64,000 bases of DNA from Hyphomonas sp. CY54-11-8 (GTDB taxonomy: Bacteria > Pseudomonadota > Alphaproteobacteria > Caulobacterales > Hyphomonadaceae). Below the pieces are notes generated by a model. That model had not been told where the DNA came from and ran no database searches. It worked only from the letters and a program-made list of their open reading frames with translations. Below are positions 1-9,324 of the stretch, one piece after another; position 1 is the first letter of the stretch, and every line of letters begins with the position of its first letter. The stretch lies in NCBI RefSeq assembly GCF_000682735.1, contig NZ_AWFD01000033.1, positions 1 through 64,000 on the forward strand, written 5' to 3'. Position numbers and translations under genes: made by a program.

Positions 1-1116
1 GTGGCGGAGGACGGGGCGCCGGTGATCCTGCCGTCAGGGGCCGAGCGGACGGGGCTGGCGGCGCTGCCGGTGCGGGCGCTGCGGCTGTCAGGACCCGTGC
101 TGACCCTGCTGCGCCGCTTTGGCCTGACGCGGATCGGGCAGCTCTATAGCATTGATCGCAAAGCACTTTCCCGGCGCTTCCAGTCCCGCGAAGCGGTGGA
201 GGCGGTGATGCTGCGGCTGGATCAGGCGCTGGGTGCGCGGGCCGAGCCGTTTGCCCCGCTGCGGGCGCCGCCGGACTATGCCGCCCGCCTGCCCTGCCCG
301 GAACCGCTGAGCGACAGCGCCGGGATCAGCGAGGGCCTGAGCCGCCTGACGGAGGAGCTGTGCGCGAAGCTGTCGGCCCATGGACTCGGCGCGCAAGGCT
401 TTGTTTTTTATGCACTTCGTTCCGATGGCGAGACGCGCAGCCTGACCGTCAACATGGCGCGGCCGGTGCGCAAACCGGCCCATGTGCTGCGCCTTTTCCG
501 GGAGCGGCTGGACCGGATTGACCCCGGTTTCGGCATCGACCTCCTGCTGCTGGAAGCCCTCAGAACCGCCCCCATGGAGGCCGGAAGCCAGCCATTATCC
601 GCTGATCTTGCCATGACTATAACGGACTTAGGCATGCTTTCCGCGCTCGCAGACCGGATCCAGGCACGACTAGGCGAGGCCCGTGTCATGATCATCCAGC
701 CGGAGGCCCGCCACCCACCGGACATGGCCGAGCGTCGCGTGCCCTTCACCGGCCAGCCGACCGAGGACACCCCGCCTCCGCCCGACACGCTGCCTGGCCT
801 GCGCCCCATCCGTATGCTGGACCGGCCCGAGCCGATCGATGCCGTAGCCGAAGTACCGGACGGGCCGCCGCTGCGCTTCGTCTGGCGCCGGGTGGTGCGC
901 CGCGTGGTGAAGGCCGACGGGCCCGAGCGGATCGCGCCGGAATGGTGGGCCCACCTGCCGACGCCCGGCAGCGGGGTCCAGGCCATGCCCCGCGCGCGGG
1001 ACTATTACCGCGTCGAGGACGAGCACGGGCATCGCTACTGGATCTTCCGCGAAGGCCTCTACGATGACAGGCGCGGCAGCCACCCGGACTGGTTCATGCA
1101 GGGGCTGCTGGCATGA
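1..1116 (+). CDS. imuB: ImuB, Y-family polymerase-like mutasome protein (5' truncated by window edge)
   Basis: Carboxy-terminal 371 codons of ImuB, the catalytically inactive Y-family polymerase relative that links ImuA, DnaE2 and the sliding clamp during mutagenic translesion synthesis. The amino-terminal palm domain lies outside the window, so the first GTG is probably an internal valine. What remains looks like the thumb/little-finger part plus a conserved aromatic tail (RDYYRVEDEHGHRYW, near residue 335) of the type that ends ImuB proteins. The stop overlaps the dnaE2 start by 4 bp (ATGA), implying translational coupling. In relatives the imuA-imuB-dnaE2 operon is LexA-controlled; that promoter and imuA would be upstream and are not visible here. 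Confidence 0.85.
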   Translation: MAEDGAPVILPSGAERTGLAALPVRALRLSGPVLTLLRRFGLTRIGQLYSIDRKALSRRFQSREAVEAVMLRLDQALGARAEPFAPLRAPPDYAARLPCPEPLSDSAGISEGLSRLTEELCAKLSAHGLGAQGFVFYALRSDGETRSLTVNMARPVRKPAHVLRLFRERLDRIDPGFGIDLLLLEALRTAPMEAGSQPLSADLAMTITDLGMLSALADRIQARLGEARVMIIQPEARHPPDMAERRVPFTGQPTEDTPPPPDTLPGLRPIRMLDRPEPIDAVAEVPDGPPLRFVWRRVVRRVVKADGPERIAPEWWAHLPTPGSGVQAMPRARDYYRVEDEHGHRYWIFREGLYDDRRGSHPDWFMQGLLA

Positions 1117-4100
1117 GCGGGTACGCAGAGCTCGCCGTGACGACGAACTTCTCCTTCCTGCGGGGAGCGAGCCATGGCGCCGAACTGGTGCAGCGGGCCG
1201 CCGAGCTGGGCCTGTCGGCCATCGGGGTCGCGGACCGCAACACGCTGGCCGGGGTCGTGCGGGCGCATACCGCCGCGAAGGAGGCCGGGCTGAAGCTGCT
1301 GGTCGGGGCACGGTTGGTGCCGCTGGAGGGACCGGAGATCCTGGCCTACCCGATGGACCGGACGGCCTATGGCCGCCTGTCGCGCCTCCTGTCAGACGGC
1401 AAGATGAAACCGGACGTACCGAAAGGCGAGTGCCATCTGACGCTGGAGACCATCCTTGCCGCCAGCGAGGGACAGGTGCTGATCGTCATGCCACCTGCTG
1501 TTCCGCCTGCGGAATTTTCCGATACGCTGCGCGAAATCGCCGCCGCCGCGCCGGGCCGCACTTACCTTGCCGCGCGCTACACCTATTCCGGCCGCAACCG
1601 CGAGCGTATCGCCCGGCTGGCGGAGTTCGCCGCCAGTGCCGGCGTGCCGCTGGTCGCCACAAATGACGTGCTCTACCACGCGCCGGACCGCCGCCCGCTG
1701 CAAGACGTGCTGACCTGTATCCGCGAACACTGCACCATCGACACCGCAGGCTACCGGCTGGAAGCGAACGCGGAACGGCATTTGAAGAGCCCCGCCGAAA
1801 TGGCCCGCCTGTTCCAGGGCTTCGAAGCCGCTATCGAACAGACGCAGGCGATCGCGGAACGCTGCAATTTCAGCCTGGACGAACTGGCCTATGAATATCC
1901 GGACGAACCCGTTCCCTCCGGCGCAACGCCGCAAAGCCATCTGACAAAGCTGACCTGGGAGGGCGCGGCAAGCCGCTATCCGGATGGCATTCCGGATCAG
2001 GTTTCCCGGCAGCTGGAAGAAGAGCTGGCCCTGATCGAGGAGCTTTCCTATGCGCCCTACTTCCTGACCGTGCACGACATCGTCGCTTGGGCACGCAGCA
2101 AGGGTATCCTGTGCCAGGGGCGCGGCTCTGCGGCGAACTCCGCCGTCTGCTACTGCCTCGGCATTACCAGCGTGGACCCGACGCTGACCAAGCTGCTGTT
2201 CGCACGCTTCCTGTCGCGGGAGCGGCGGGAGCCGCCGGATATCGATGTCGACTTCGAGCATGAGCGCCGCGAGGAAGTGATCCAGTATGTCTACGGACGG
2301 TATGGCCGCCACCGCGCCGCCCTGACGGCAACGGTGATTTCCTACCGCTCCCGCTCCGCTGTGCGCGAGGTCTGCAAGGTGCTCGGCCTCAGCGAGGATA
2401 TTTCCAGCGCGCTGGCCAATGGCGTCTGGGGTAGCTGGAACGATGCCATGCCGGACAAGCGCATCGTCGAGGCGGGGCTCAGCCCGCGCAGCCCGCTGAT
2501 CCGCCGCGCCATCCTCCTGACCCGGCAGCTGATCGGTTTCCCGCGCCACCTGTCCCAGCATGTCGGCGGTTTCGTGCTGACGCAGGGCCCCCTCACCGAG
2601 ACCGTGCCCATCGGCAATGCGGCCATGGATAAGCGAACCTTCATCGAATGGGACAAGGACGACATCAACGCGCTCGGCATCATGAAAGTGGATGTGCTCG
2701 CGCTGGGCATGTTGACCTGTATCCGCAAGGCCTTTGACATGCTGGAGAGCCACAAGGGCATCCACCATACGCTGGCCAGCATTCCACCCGACGATCAGCC
2801 GACCTATGACATGCTGTGCCGGGCCGACAGTATCGGCGTGTTCCAGGTGGAGAGCCGCGCGCAGATGGCGATGCTGCCGCGCCTGCGCCCGCGCGTCTTC
2901 TATGATCTCGTGATCGAGGTGGCCATCGTGCGGCCCGGCCCGATCCAGGGCAACATGGTGCACCCATATCTGCGCCGCCGGAACGGAACGGAACCCGTGC
3001 GCTTCCCGAGCCCCGCCCCGGAACACGGCCCGCCGGACGAACTGGAGCAGATCCTGGCGCGCACCAAGGGCGTGCCCCTGTTCCAGGAACAGGCCATGCA
3101 GATCGCCATCGATGCAGCAAAGTTCACGCCCGATGAAGCGAACGGCCTGCGCCGGGCGATGGCGACCTTCCGCCACCTCGGCACGATCCACAATTACGAG
3201 GAGATGCTGGTCTCGCGCCTGATCGATCGGGGCTATGACCCGGCCTTTGCCCGGTCCTGCTATGAGCAGATCAAGGGCTTTGGCGAATACGGCTTCCCGG
3301 AAAGCCACGCGGCCTCCTTCGCGCTGCTCGTCTATGTATCGTCCTGGTTGAAATGTCACCATCCGGACATTTTCTGCGCCGCCATCCTGAACAGCCAGCC
3401 CATGGGCTTCTACGCCCCGGCCCAGCTGGCGCGGGATGCGCAGGAGCATGGCGTCGAGATCCGCCCGGTGGATGTGAACCATTCCGACTGGGACAATACG
3501 CTGGAGCCGGTGGAGCATGCCTCCGGCCTGTTCGCCGTGCGCCTCGGCTTCCGGCAGGTGGACGGATTGCGGCAGGCCGACATGGAGCAGCTGATGCTGC
3601 ACCGGGGCGCAGGCTATGCCAGCCCGGACGCACTGACACGCCGGGCCCGGCTGACGCGCGCCGTGCTGGAACGGCTGGCGGCGGCGGATGCCTTCCGTTC
3701 CATGGGCCTGTCGCGGCGCGATGCCCTCTGGAAGATCCGCGGCGACGCGCCGGGCCATGCCCTGCCCCTGTTTGCGGCGGCCGACCTCGCCGAACAGGGC
3801 GCGGAGGCGGACGTGGAGCTGCCACAGGTTCCGCCATCGGAGCATGTGCTGCAGGATTACCAGACGCATCGCATGTCGCTGAAGGGCCATCCGATGCACT
3901 TCCTGCGGAATGCGCATACGCGGCGGGGCATTGTCTCCACCGCCGAGGCAACCGGGCGGCGGAACGGCCAGCGGGTGGAGACGTCCGGCCTCGTTCTGGT
4001 GCGCCAGCGGCCCGGATCTGCCAGCGGGGTCGTCTTCGTCACGCTGGAGGATGAAACCGGGATTGCGAACCTGGTCGTCTGGCCGCGCGTGCTGGAACGG

Positions 4101-4382
4101 TTCCGTCCGGTCGTGATGCGTGCGCGGTTTCTGCATGTGGTCGGCCGGGTCCAGTCTGCCGACAATGTCACCCATATCGTGGCCGAGCGGCTGATCGACT
4201 GTACGGAGGACCTGTCCCTGCTTTCGGAAGATGTGCTGCGTGATCCGCTGAACGGGGTGCTGGCGCGGCCGGACGAGGTCCGCCGGCCTGTGGCGCCGCG
4301 CAAGGGCCCCGCCAGGCGCCCCTCTGGCGGGCGCCATCCGCGCAATGTCCGCGTCATCCCGCCGAGCCGGGATTTCCATTAA
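1113..4382 (+). CDS. dnaE2: Error-prone DNA polymerase III alpha subunit DnaE2
   Basis: 1089-residue second DnaE, the polymerase of the damage-induced ImuA/ImuB/DnaE2 mutasome. An amino-terminal PHP domain (from YAELAVTTNFSFLRGASH) is followed by the C-family polymerase palm with the catalytic aspartates in PPDIDVDFEHERR and KVDVLALGM, then tandem helix-hairpin-helix and OB-fold regions (TSGLVLVRQRPGSASG and VFVTLEDETG) before a basic tail. The length matches DnaE2 (about 1050-1090) rather than replicative DnaE1 (about 1150-1180). The start is fixed by the ATGA overlap with imuB. It is the last gene of its operon; no strong terminator hairpin follows, and the next promoter begins within about 30 bp. 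Confidence 0.97.
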   Translation: MSGYAELAVTTNFSFLRGASHGAELVQRAAELGLSAIGVADRNTLAGVVRAHTAAKEAGLKLLVGARLVPLEGPEILAYPMDRTAYGRLSRLLSDGKMKPDVPKGECHLTLETILAASEGQVLIVMPPAVPPAEFSDTLREIAAAAPGRTYLAARYTYSGRNRERIARLAEFAASAGVPLVATNDVLYHAPDRRPLQDVLTCIREHCTIDTAGYRLEANAERHLKSPAEMARLFQGFEAAIEQTQAIAERCNFSLDELAYEYPDEPVPSGATPQSHLTKLTWEGAASRYPDGIPDQVSRQLEEELALIEELSYAPYFLTVHDIVAWARSKGILCQGRGSAANSAVCYCLGITSVDPTLTKLLFARFLSRERREPPDIDVDFEHERREEVIQYVYGRYGRHRAALTATVISYRSRSAVREVCKVLGLSEDISSALANGVWGSWNDAMPDKRIVEAGLSPRSPLIRRAILLTRQLIGFPRHLSQHVGGFVLTQGPLTETVPIGNAAMDKRTFIEWDKDDINALGIMKVDVLALGMLTCIRKAFDMLESHKGIHHTLASIPPDDQPTYDMLCRADSIGVFQVESRAQMAMLPRLRPRVFYDLVIEVAIVRPGPIQGNMVHPYLRRRNGTEPVRFPSPAPEHGPPDELEQILARTKGVPLFQEQAMQIAIDAAKFTPDEANGLRRAMATFRHLGTIHNYEEMLVSRLIDRGYDPAFARSCYEQIKGFGEYGFPESHAASFALLVYVSSWLKCHHPDIFCAAILNSQPMGFYAPAQLARDAQEHGVEIRPVDVNHSDWDNTLEPVEHASGLFAVRLGFRQVDGLRQADMEQLMLHRGAGYASPDALTRRARLTRAVLERLAAADAFRSMGLSRRDALWKIRGDAPGHALPLFAAADLAEQGAEADVELPQVPPSEHVLQDYQTHRMSLKGHPMHFLRNAHTRRGIVSTAEATGRRNGQRVETSGLVLVRQRPGSASGVVFVTLEDETGIANLVVWPRVLERFRPVVMRARFLHVVGRVQSADNVTHIVAERLIDCTEDLSLLSEDVLRDPLNGVLARPDEVRRPVAPRKGPARRPSGGRHPRNVRVIPPSRDFH

Positions 4383-4407
4383 GCGGGCGACCTGCGGCCC
4401 GAAATAT

Positions 4408-4428
4408 ATTGACAGTCCTTATGTCAAT
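4408..4428. promoter_or_regulatory. Candidate TetR operator, site 1 (perfect inverted repeat, N7 spacer)
   Basis: ATTGACA-GTCCTTA-TGTCAAT: perfect 7-bp arms around a 7-bp spacer, about 40 bp upstream of the DUF1330 start. The left arm also reads as a -35 hexamer (TTGACA). The same architecture, TGRCA-N7-TGTCA, recurs upstream of the glutathione-transferase gene and of the second sulfatase, so this is probably the operator of the TetR regulator encoded at 5068-5673. Confidence 0.6.
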
Positions 4429-4469
4429 TATTTAGGCTTCCCGAAACACATCAATCGGAGGCAATGCCC

Positions 4470-4931
4470 ATGGATGTCCGGAACGAAGTTTTCCCATCCG
4501 ACCCCGCCCGCATGACACAGATGCTGGAGAAAGGCCCTGACGGCCCGATATTCATGGTCAACCTACTGAAATTCAAGGAAAAAGCCGAGTATGACGATGG
4601 CCGCGAGACGGACCTTTCCGGACGCGATGCCTACATGATCTACGGCCGGGCGGTGGCCGATATCCTGCCGAAATTCGGCGGGCGGGCGGTCTTCGCCGCG
4701 GATGTCACCTTCCTCGCGCTCGGCGAAGTGGAGGAGCTCTGGGACGAAGTCGCCATCGCCATGTATCCCACCCGCGCGGACATGGTGCGCATGTCCCTGT
4801 CGGAGGAATGGCGCGAAGCCGCCGTCCACCGCTCCGCTGGCCTGAAGGGGCAACTGAACATCGAAACTGTCTTACCCGCAGCTCAGCAGGAGTCCCCATG
4901 GGCGAAAAACCTGATTCAGGAGCAAAAATGA
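4470..4931 (+). CDS. DUF1330 family protein
   Basis: Small cytoplasmic protein of about 153 residues with the DUF1330 signature GPDGPIFMVNLLKFK and an internal GRAVADILPKFGGRAVF segment, a ferredoxin-like (dimeric alpha-beta barrel) fold whose biochemical role is not established. The ATG at 4470 is preferred because GGAGG at 4457-4461 lies 8 nt before it; an in-frame ATG at 4464 would be only 2 nt away. It opens a probable operon with the TetR and formylglycine-generating enzyme genes and sits directly behind a perfect inverted repeat, so it probably belongs to the sulfatase regulon. DUF1330 proteins often accompany aromatic or fatty-acid catabolic genes; the substrate here is unknown. Confidence 0.8.
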   Translation: MDVRNEVFPSDPARMTQMLEKGPDGPIFMVNLLKFKEKAEYDDGRETDLSGRDAYMIYGRAVADILPKFGGRAVFAADVTFLALGEVEELWDEVAIAMYPTRADMVRMSLSEEWREAAVHRSAGLKGQLNIETVLPAAQQESPWAKNLIQEQK

Positions 4932-5067
4932 CGTTTCGCGCAGTTTCGTCAGCAGCGGGAAGCTTTCCTCAAGACCCAACCTGTCTATTCTGGACTTCTG
5001 ATTGTGGGGATAATTGACGGCATTCGGCTTGCTTTCAGCGTCCGATAGCATTGGCAGGGAAATAGAC

Positions 5068-5673
5068 ATGGCGACAGACCAGACCACGCAAGACGAAACC
5101 CACGTCTCGGATGGCCGCAGGCTCAGGTCTGAACGCAACCGGCAGAAAATCGTGACCGCCATGATGGAACTGGTTCGCGAGGGTGACTACGACCCGAGCG
5201 TAGCCAGCATTGCGGAACGGGCCGGCGTTGGCCTCCGGACCGTGTTCCGCCATTTCGACGATGTCGACACGCTCTACCGCGAGATGTCCGGACAGATGGA
5301 GGCCCGCATCCTGCCCGAGATCGCCAAGCCTCTGACAACGGAAGCGTGGCAGGATCGCGTCAAGGAGATGATGGGGCGCCGCATCCGCATCTTCGAAGAC
5401 ATCATGCCCGTCCGGATCTGCGCCCGCGTCCGGCGCTTCCGGTCAGAATTCCTGATGGCCAATCACAAGAGGTTTGTGGCGCACGAAACGGCTGCGCTGT
5501 CCCTCGCACTTCCCAAGGAAGTGCTGGAAAATGAACCGCTGAAAATCGCCTTTGATGTTGCGCTGAGCTTCGACACCTGGCGGCGCCTGCGTCAGGACCA
5601 GGAATTCTCACGGGCCAAGGCCACCGCGACTCTCGAAGCCATGCTGGATGCGCTCATCGCCGCTGCAGAATGA
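5068..5673 (+). CDS. TetR/AcrR family transcriptional regulator
   Basis: 201-residue TetR-family repressor. The amino-terminal helix-turn-helix is visible as RNRQKIVTAMMELVREGDY, then IAERAGVGLRTVFRHFDDVD. The remaining helices form a ligand-binding and dimer domain of undefined specificity. ATG 5068 is chosen because AGGGA lies just upstream; a TTG at 5014 in frame has no convincing ribosome site. The stop overlaps the next gene (formylglycine-generating enzyme) by 4 bp, so regulator and enzyme are co-translated. The three TGRCA-N7-TGTCA repeats at 4408, 9325 and 11187 have the size and symmetry of TetR operators and would place the sulfatase genes under its control; that link is inferred, not shown. 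Confidence 0.88.
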   Translation: MATDQTTQDETHVSDGRRLRSERNRQKIVTAMMELVREGDYDPSVASIAERAGVGLRTVFRHFDDVDTLYREMSGQMEARILPEIAKPLTTEAWQDRVKEMMGRRIRIFEDIMPVRICARVRRFRSEFLMANHKRFVAHETAALSLALPKEVLENEPLKIAFDVALSFDTWRRLRQDQEFSRAKATATLEAMLDALIAAAE

Positions 5674-6566
5674 AGCTGACGCACAGTCTCATACTTGCGG
5701 CTGTGATGGCCACTGCCTGCAGTGGACCATCTGATCAGAAGACGTCATCCGAGACATGTGGCCTCGCGCCTGGCGCACTGGGCACATTCATATCATTCGG
5801 ACCCGGATCTTTCGACAAGGGAAAGGATCCGGTCTATCCGGAAGAGTCCCCCCCCCTTACTTTGCACATAGATGCATTTGACCTGCTGTCTCATGAAGTA
5901 ACGAATGCCGAGTTCGCTCGCTTCGTTGAAGCAACCGGTTATGTAACCGACGCGGAACGTAGCGCAGCGGCTGGCGGAGTAGGTGCAGGTTCTGCTGTGT
6001 TCCAGTCTGCGGAAGGCTCCATCGGGAAATACCCATGGAAGCTCGTCTCCGGGGCAACCTGGAAGTCACCGGAAGGCCCGGGATCCAGTATAGCCGGGCG
6101 TGAACGCCACCCGGTCGTTCATGTATCTCTCGCAGATGCCCACGCCTATGCCGAGTGGGCCGATGGCAGGCTGCCGACAGAGGCCGAATGGGAATATGCA
6201 GCATCTCTCGGCCTGCCTGATCCGGCGCGCTCCAACTCCGGTGCATATACCGAAAGCGGTGGGCCAATCGCAAACACCTGGCAGGGCATCTTCCCCATCG
6301 CCAATACAGGTGCTGATGGCTTCAAGGGCACCTCGCCGGTCGGGTGTTTCGGTCCGGACAAAGCCGGCATGTTCGACATGATCGGAAACGTGTGGGAGTG
6401 GACAGACACGCCCTACGGCCCCGGAACGAACACGATCAAGGGCGGCTCCTATCTGTGCGCAGAGAATTTCTGCCGCCGGTACCGCCCAGCCGCACGCCAG
6501 CCGGAGGAGACCGATTTCTCGTCAAATCACATCGGCTTCCGTATCGCCCGGGATGTGCAGCCCTGA
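5670..6566 (+). CDS. Formylglycine-generating enzyme (SUMF1/FGE family), exported, probable lipoprotein
   Basis: Converts the active-site cysteine of sulfatases to Cα-formylglycine. The family fold runs from HIDAFDLLSHEVTNAEFARF through GRLPTEAEWEYAA, MIGNVWEWT and KGGSYLCAENFCRRYRPAAR to SSNHIGFRIAR. Both copper-binding catalytic cysteines are present (C263 and C268, Cx4C as in human FGE C336/C341), so this is a true FGE rather than a generic SUMF1-like domain. The product begins with a hydrophobic signal ending in ATAC, so it is probably secreted and perhaps lipidated, unlike the cytoplasmic actinobacterial FGE. Its two likely clients, both with C-x-P-S-R, are encoded just downstream on the opposite strand. 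Its stop is only 4 bp from the stop of the convergent sulfatase gene. Confidence 0.93.
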   Translation: MKLTHSLILAAVMATACSGPSDQKTSSETCGLAPGALGTFISFGPGSFDKGKDPVYPEESPPLTLHIDAFDLLSHEVTNAEFARFVEATGYVTDAERSAAAGGVGAGSAVFQSAEGSIGKYPWKLVSGATWKSPEGPGSSIAGRERHPVVHVSLADAHAYAEWADGRLPTEAEWEYAASLGLPDPARSNSGAYTESGGPIANTWQGIFPIANTGADGFKGTSPVGCFGPDKAGMFDMIGNVWEWTDTPYGPGTNTIKGGSYLCAENFCRRYRPAARQPEETDFSSNHIGFRIARDVQP

Positions 6567-6570
6567 TCGG

Positions 6571-8232
6571 TCAGTTTGGCCAGTAGATATATTCATCCCC
6601 AGCCTCGAACCGGTCTGCCGCAGTCTTGTCGACCATGATCGGGCTCTCCACGATGTAAGGATAGAGAGGCTCCCGCGCATTCGCCCAATGCGCATCGATC
6701 AGGGACTGAAGCTGTGCCACCTTGCCCGGCATGGAATCCGCGAGATTTACCTGCTCCGTAGGGTCATCCGCCAGATTGAACAGCCAGGACTTCTCCTGCC
6801 GCCCATTTACTTGCAGCTTCCAGTCGCCAGCGCGTACGACACGGTAGTATCCGCTGGACCAGAAGATCGCATCATCCTGCCGCTCAACGTGCCCGCTCCC
6901 TGTCGCTTCTGGCAGAAGGTTTTCGCCATCAATCTCCACACCCGCCGGCAAGACCGCCCCCGCGATTGCGGCCAGGGTTGGCATCAGATCCACATGCGCC
7001 ACGGGGGTCTCTATCGTGGTATCAGCGGCAATTTTTCCGGGCCAGGAAACAAACATCGGTACTCGGATTCCACCCTCGAACAGGGTGATCTTCCACCCTC
7101 TGTATGGGGCATTCACCTCCGGCAAGCCGATATACCCCGCGCCGCCATTGTCTGACGTAAAGACGATGACCGTATTGTCCGCGAGCCCCTCTTCCTCCAG
7201 CTTATCCATGATGCGGCCGACACTCCGGTCGAGCGCACGCACCATCGCCGCATAGACTCTCAAGCGCTCCGGCTGGATGTCTCCCACGGCATCATAGTCT
7301 TCCTGAGTGGCCTGCAGCGGTGTGTGCACACCCCAATGAGCCAGATAGAGGAAAAACGGGCGGTTACGGTTTGCCTCAATCACCTTGCTGGCCTCGTCGG
7401 TCCAGTAATCGGTCAGATATCCACCCGGTTCGAACCATTCACTGTTATTGAACGATGCCGCGTACTGCATGCGTGCCCAGAGGAATTGGTCAATGGGATC
7501 GAAGTCAAGCTTGGCGTTGACCACATCCGGATCATCGCCCGGAAGATAAAGGCCACTCGCCATCAGTAAGCTTTCATCAAATCCTTGCGCGGTTGGGCGC
7601 GACTCCTCACTGCGCCCCAGGTGCCATTTGCCGATATGGACCGTGTGATACCCAGCCTGTTTCAACAGCTCAGCAACAGTCACCTCTTCGCCCGGCAAGC
7701 CCTGCTCTTCAAACGGCACACCGCCCTCATCCGCCTGCTTGTTCCAGAGGATCGGAGGAAGACCGTTGTCCATGTCGTTTCCAATCCTGGAAACGATACC
7801 TCCCATGCCGGCCGGCGTTGGCGTAAACTCAAAACCTGTACGGGTCGGATAGCGCCCGGTCATCAGCATCGCACGAGAAGGCGCGCAGGTTCCTGTGCCA
7901 GCATAAGCTTGCTGGAATATCGCGCCTCGCGCAGCAAGTCGGTCGATGTTCGGGGTGGGAACAAGCCCGCCTGCCACGCCGCCGCCGAACGTCGAGATGT
8001 CGTTGATGCCCAGATCATCCGCCACGATGAAAACGATGTTCGGTGGGCCTTCCAATTTGTCGGCCTGCCGACCTTCTGGCCCCTGATCCCAGGCAATCTC
8101 CTGATTAGGCGCCACGTCCACTCGGCCGGTATGTGAAACCAGAAACAGGATCACGGTTTTTTTGTTGAACCAGGCAAGTCCGGCAATAGCGACCAGAAGC
8201 GTGGCAATTGCGATGAGAATTTTTTTCAGCAT
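6571..8232 (-). CDS. Membrane-anchored type I sulfatase
   Basis: 553-residue arylsulfatase-type enzyme that hydrolyses sulfate esters in the periplasm. It starts with an uncleaved-looking anchor (KKILIAIATLLVAIAGLAWF). It then has the metal-binding NIVFIVADDLGIND, the formylglycine motif CAPSRAMLMTGR (Cys at residue 116), HIGKWHLG, the calcium-binding VIVFTSDNGGAG, and a C-terminal sulfatase subdomain. It follows the glutathione-transferase-like gene by 12 bp and is surely in its operon. The cysteine-type motif needs formylglycine installation, which the exported FGE next door can provide. The natural substrate cannot be read from the sequence; absence of a polysaccharide-degrading neighbourhood makes a small aryl or alkyl sulfate as likely as a glycan. 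Confidence 0.93.
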   Translation of the reverse strand: MLKKILIAIATLLVAIAGLAWFNKKTVILFLVSHTGRVDVAPNQEIAWDQGPEGRQADKLEGPPNIVFIVADDLGINDISTFGGGVAGGLVPTPNIDRLAARGAIFQQAYAGTGTCAPSRAMLMTGRYPTRTGFEFTPTPAGMGGIVSRIGNDMDNGLPPILWNKQADEGGVPFEEQGLPGEEVTVAELLKQAGYHTVHIGKWHLGRSEESRPTAQGFDESLLMASGLYLPGDDPDVVNAKLDFDPIDQFLWARMQYAASFNNSEWFEPGGYLTDYWTDEASKVIEANRNRPFFLYLAHWGVHTPLQATQEDYDAVGDIQPERLRVYAAMVRALDRSVGRIMDKLEEEGLADNTVIVFTSDNGGAGYIGLPEVNAPYRGWKITLFEGGIRVPMFVSWPGKIAADTTIETPVAHVDLMPTLAAIAGAVLPAGVEIDGENLLPEATGSGHVERQDDAIFWSSGYYRVVRAGDWKLQVNGRQEKSWLFNLADDPTEQVNLADSMPGKVAQLQSLIDAHWANAREPLYPYIVESPIMVDKTAADRFEAGDEYIYWPN

Positions 8233-8244
8233 GTTTGCCTGCGC

Positions 8245-9282
8245 CTAACTGAGCAATTCTTCACAGCCCGTACCGGACAGAATCTGCTGGACTTCACCCC
8301 GAGCGGCTGCGGGAAGCGCAGTGGCTTCTTCACGTAGATGCTTCAGGCATTTGGCTTGATACGGGAATGTCGGCTGTTTCCAGACCTGACCATCTATTTC
8401 CGTTTCAAACTCGGACTTCCCGGCGATGACAGCCGCGGCATTGGCCTTGAGGAATGGGAGGTAGACCCGGCCTATTTCGCGAAGCAACGGTTTAAGCCGT
8501 TCTTCCGCCTTCTCACGGGTAAACCAGTCACCGTCTTCTGGCTCTATACCGGACAAGTCTTCCACCCGGTCCAGCCAGGCCCTGACCCGAGCTGAACGCG
8601 CGCTCGTCAAAGCTGCAGAGGTCGGCTCCACGATGGCGAGCTGCGTGAGCTGTCCATAAATTGCGAAATCTGCTGAAGAGGGCCGTGCGCCGAGCACGTA
8701 GCCCGCGCCTTGCAACAAGGCATCCAGAAGGTCGATGAAGCGGAGATAGCTGGATTCAATGGTCGACGCGGTGACGTCATTCGAGCCGACAACATAAAGC
8801 CGCTCAGTCTGCCGTTTACTGAACATGTCCGCCATTTTCTGCGCATCCGGCGCGGCAAGCGTCGGCAGGGACCAGTAGACGAGCAAAGGCGCAGCATTGT
8901 CGCGGTCTGCTTCGAAATACCAGCGATAGTGGAACATGGCCTTGGTCAGCCATTCATCCGCATAATCTTCGATCAACTCATTCAGGAAAGCGAGTGCCGG
9001 ATTTTCCGGAATGACACTCCGGCCGGCATAGTCCCGTTCCAACCGGCGGGTGATGGGTGTGGAATCGACAACGGCCTCAACATCACCGCTTCCATCAGGA
9101 AAATAGAAAGTCGGCAACAGCTTCACCTTCGGTTGCGGAAGGCCCGGCGGAGGATTCTGGTGCCCGCCCCAGAGAACCGCGTAGGGAATCCGGCGATACC
9201 GCAACAAAGCCAGCATCTTGCGTGTATACGGCGAACCGGGCGCGCCCATCAGCTTCAGGCGATCGTCAGGTATGACGTCCAT
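8245..9282 (-). CDS. Glutathione S-transferase-like protein
   Basis: 345-residue protein with an amino-terminal thioredoxin-like GST domain (LMGAPGSPYTRKMLALLRYR; the SPYTRK motif places the usual active-site serine) and an all-helical C-terminal half that includes GARPSSADFAIYGQL. It is longer than a typical GST (about 220 residues), with an extended region between the domains and an extra C-terminal stretch. No signal peptide, so cytoplasmic. The start has a strong GGGAGGAAAC site immediately upstream. First gene of a two-gene operon with the anchored sulfatase, behind inverted repeat site 2. A role in processing or detoxifying the molecule released by the sulfatases is plausible inference; nothing shows the reaction. 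Confidence 0.75.
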   Translation of the reverse strand: MDVIPDDRLKLMGAPGSPYTRKMLALLRYRRIPYAVLWGGHQNPPPGLPQPKVKLLPTFYFPDGSGDVEAVVDSTPITRRLERDYAGRSVIPENPALAFLNELIEDYADEWLTKAMFHYRWYFEADRDNAAPLLVYWSLPTLAAPDAQKMADMFSKRQTERLYVVGSNDVTASTIESSYLRFIDLLDALLQGAGYVLGARPSSADFAIYGQLTQLAIVEPTSAALTSARSARVRAWLDRVEDLSGIEPEDGDWFTREKAEERLKPLLREIGRVYLPFLKANAAAVIAGKSEFETEIDGQVWKQPTFPYQAKCLKHLREEATALPAAARGEVQQILSGTGCEELLS

Positions 9283-9324
9283 GTTTCCTCCCTGCCCGCG
9301 TGCCGGGTCTTTTCACTTATTTAT

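Noticed and set aside
1392-4379. A 995-codon open frame antisense to dnaE2
   Set aside because: It exists because of high third-position GC in dnaE2; the translation is low-complexity, rich in H, R, Q and G, with no domain, and dnaE2 is unambiguous.
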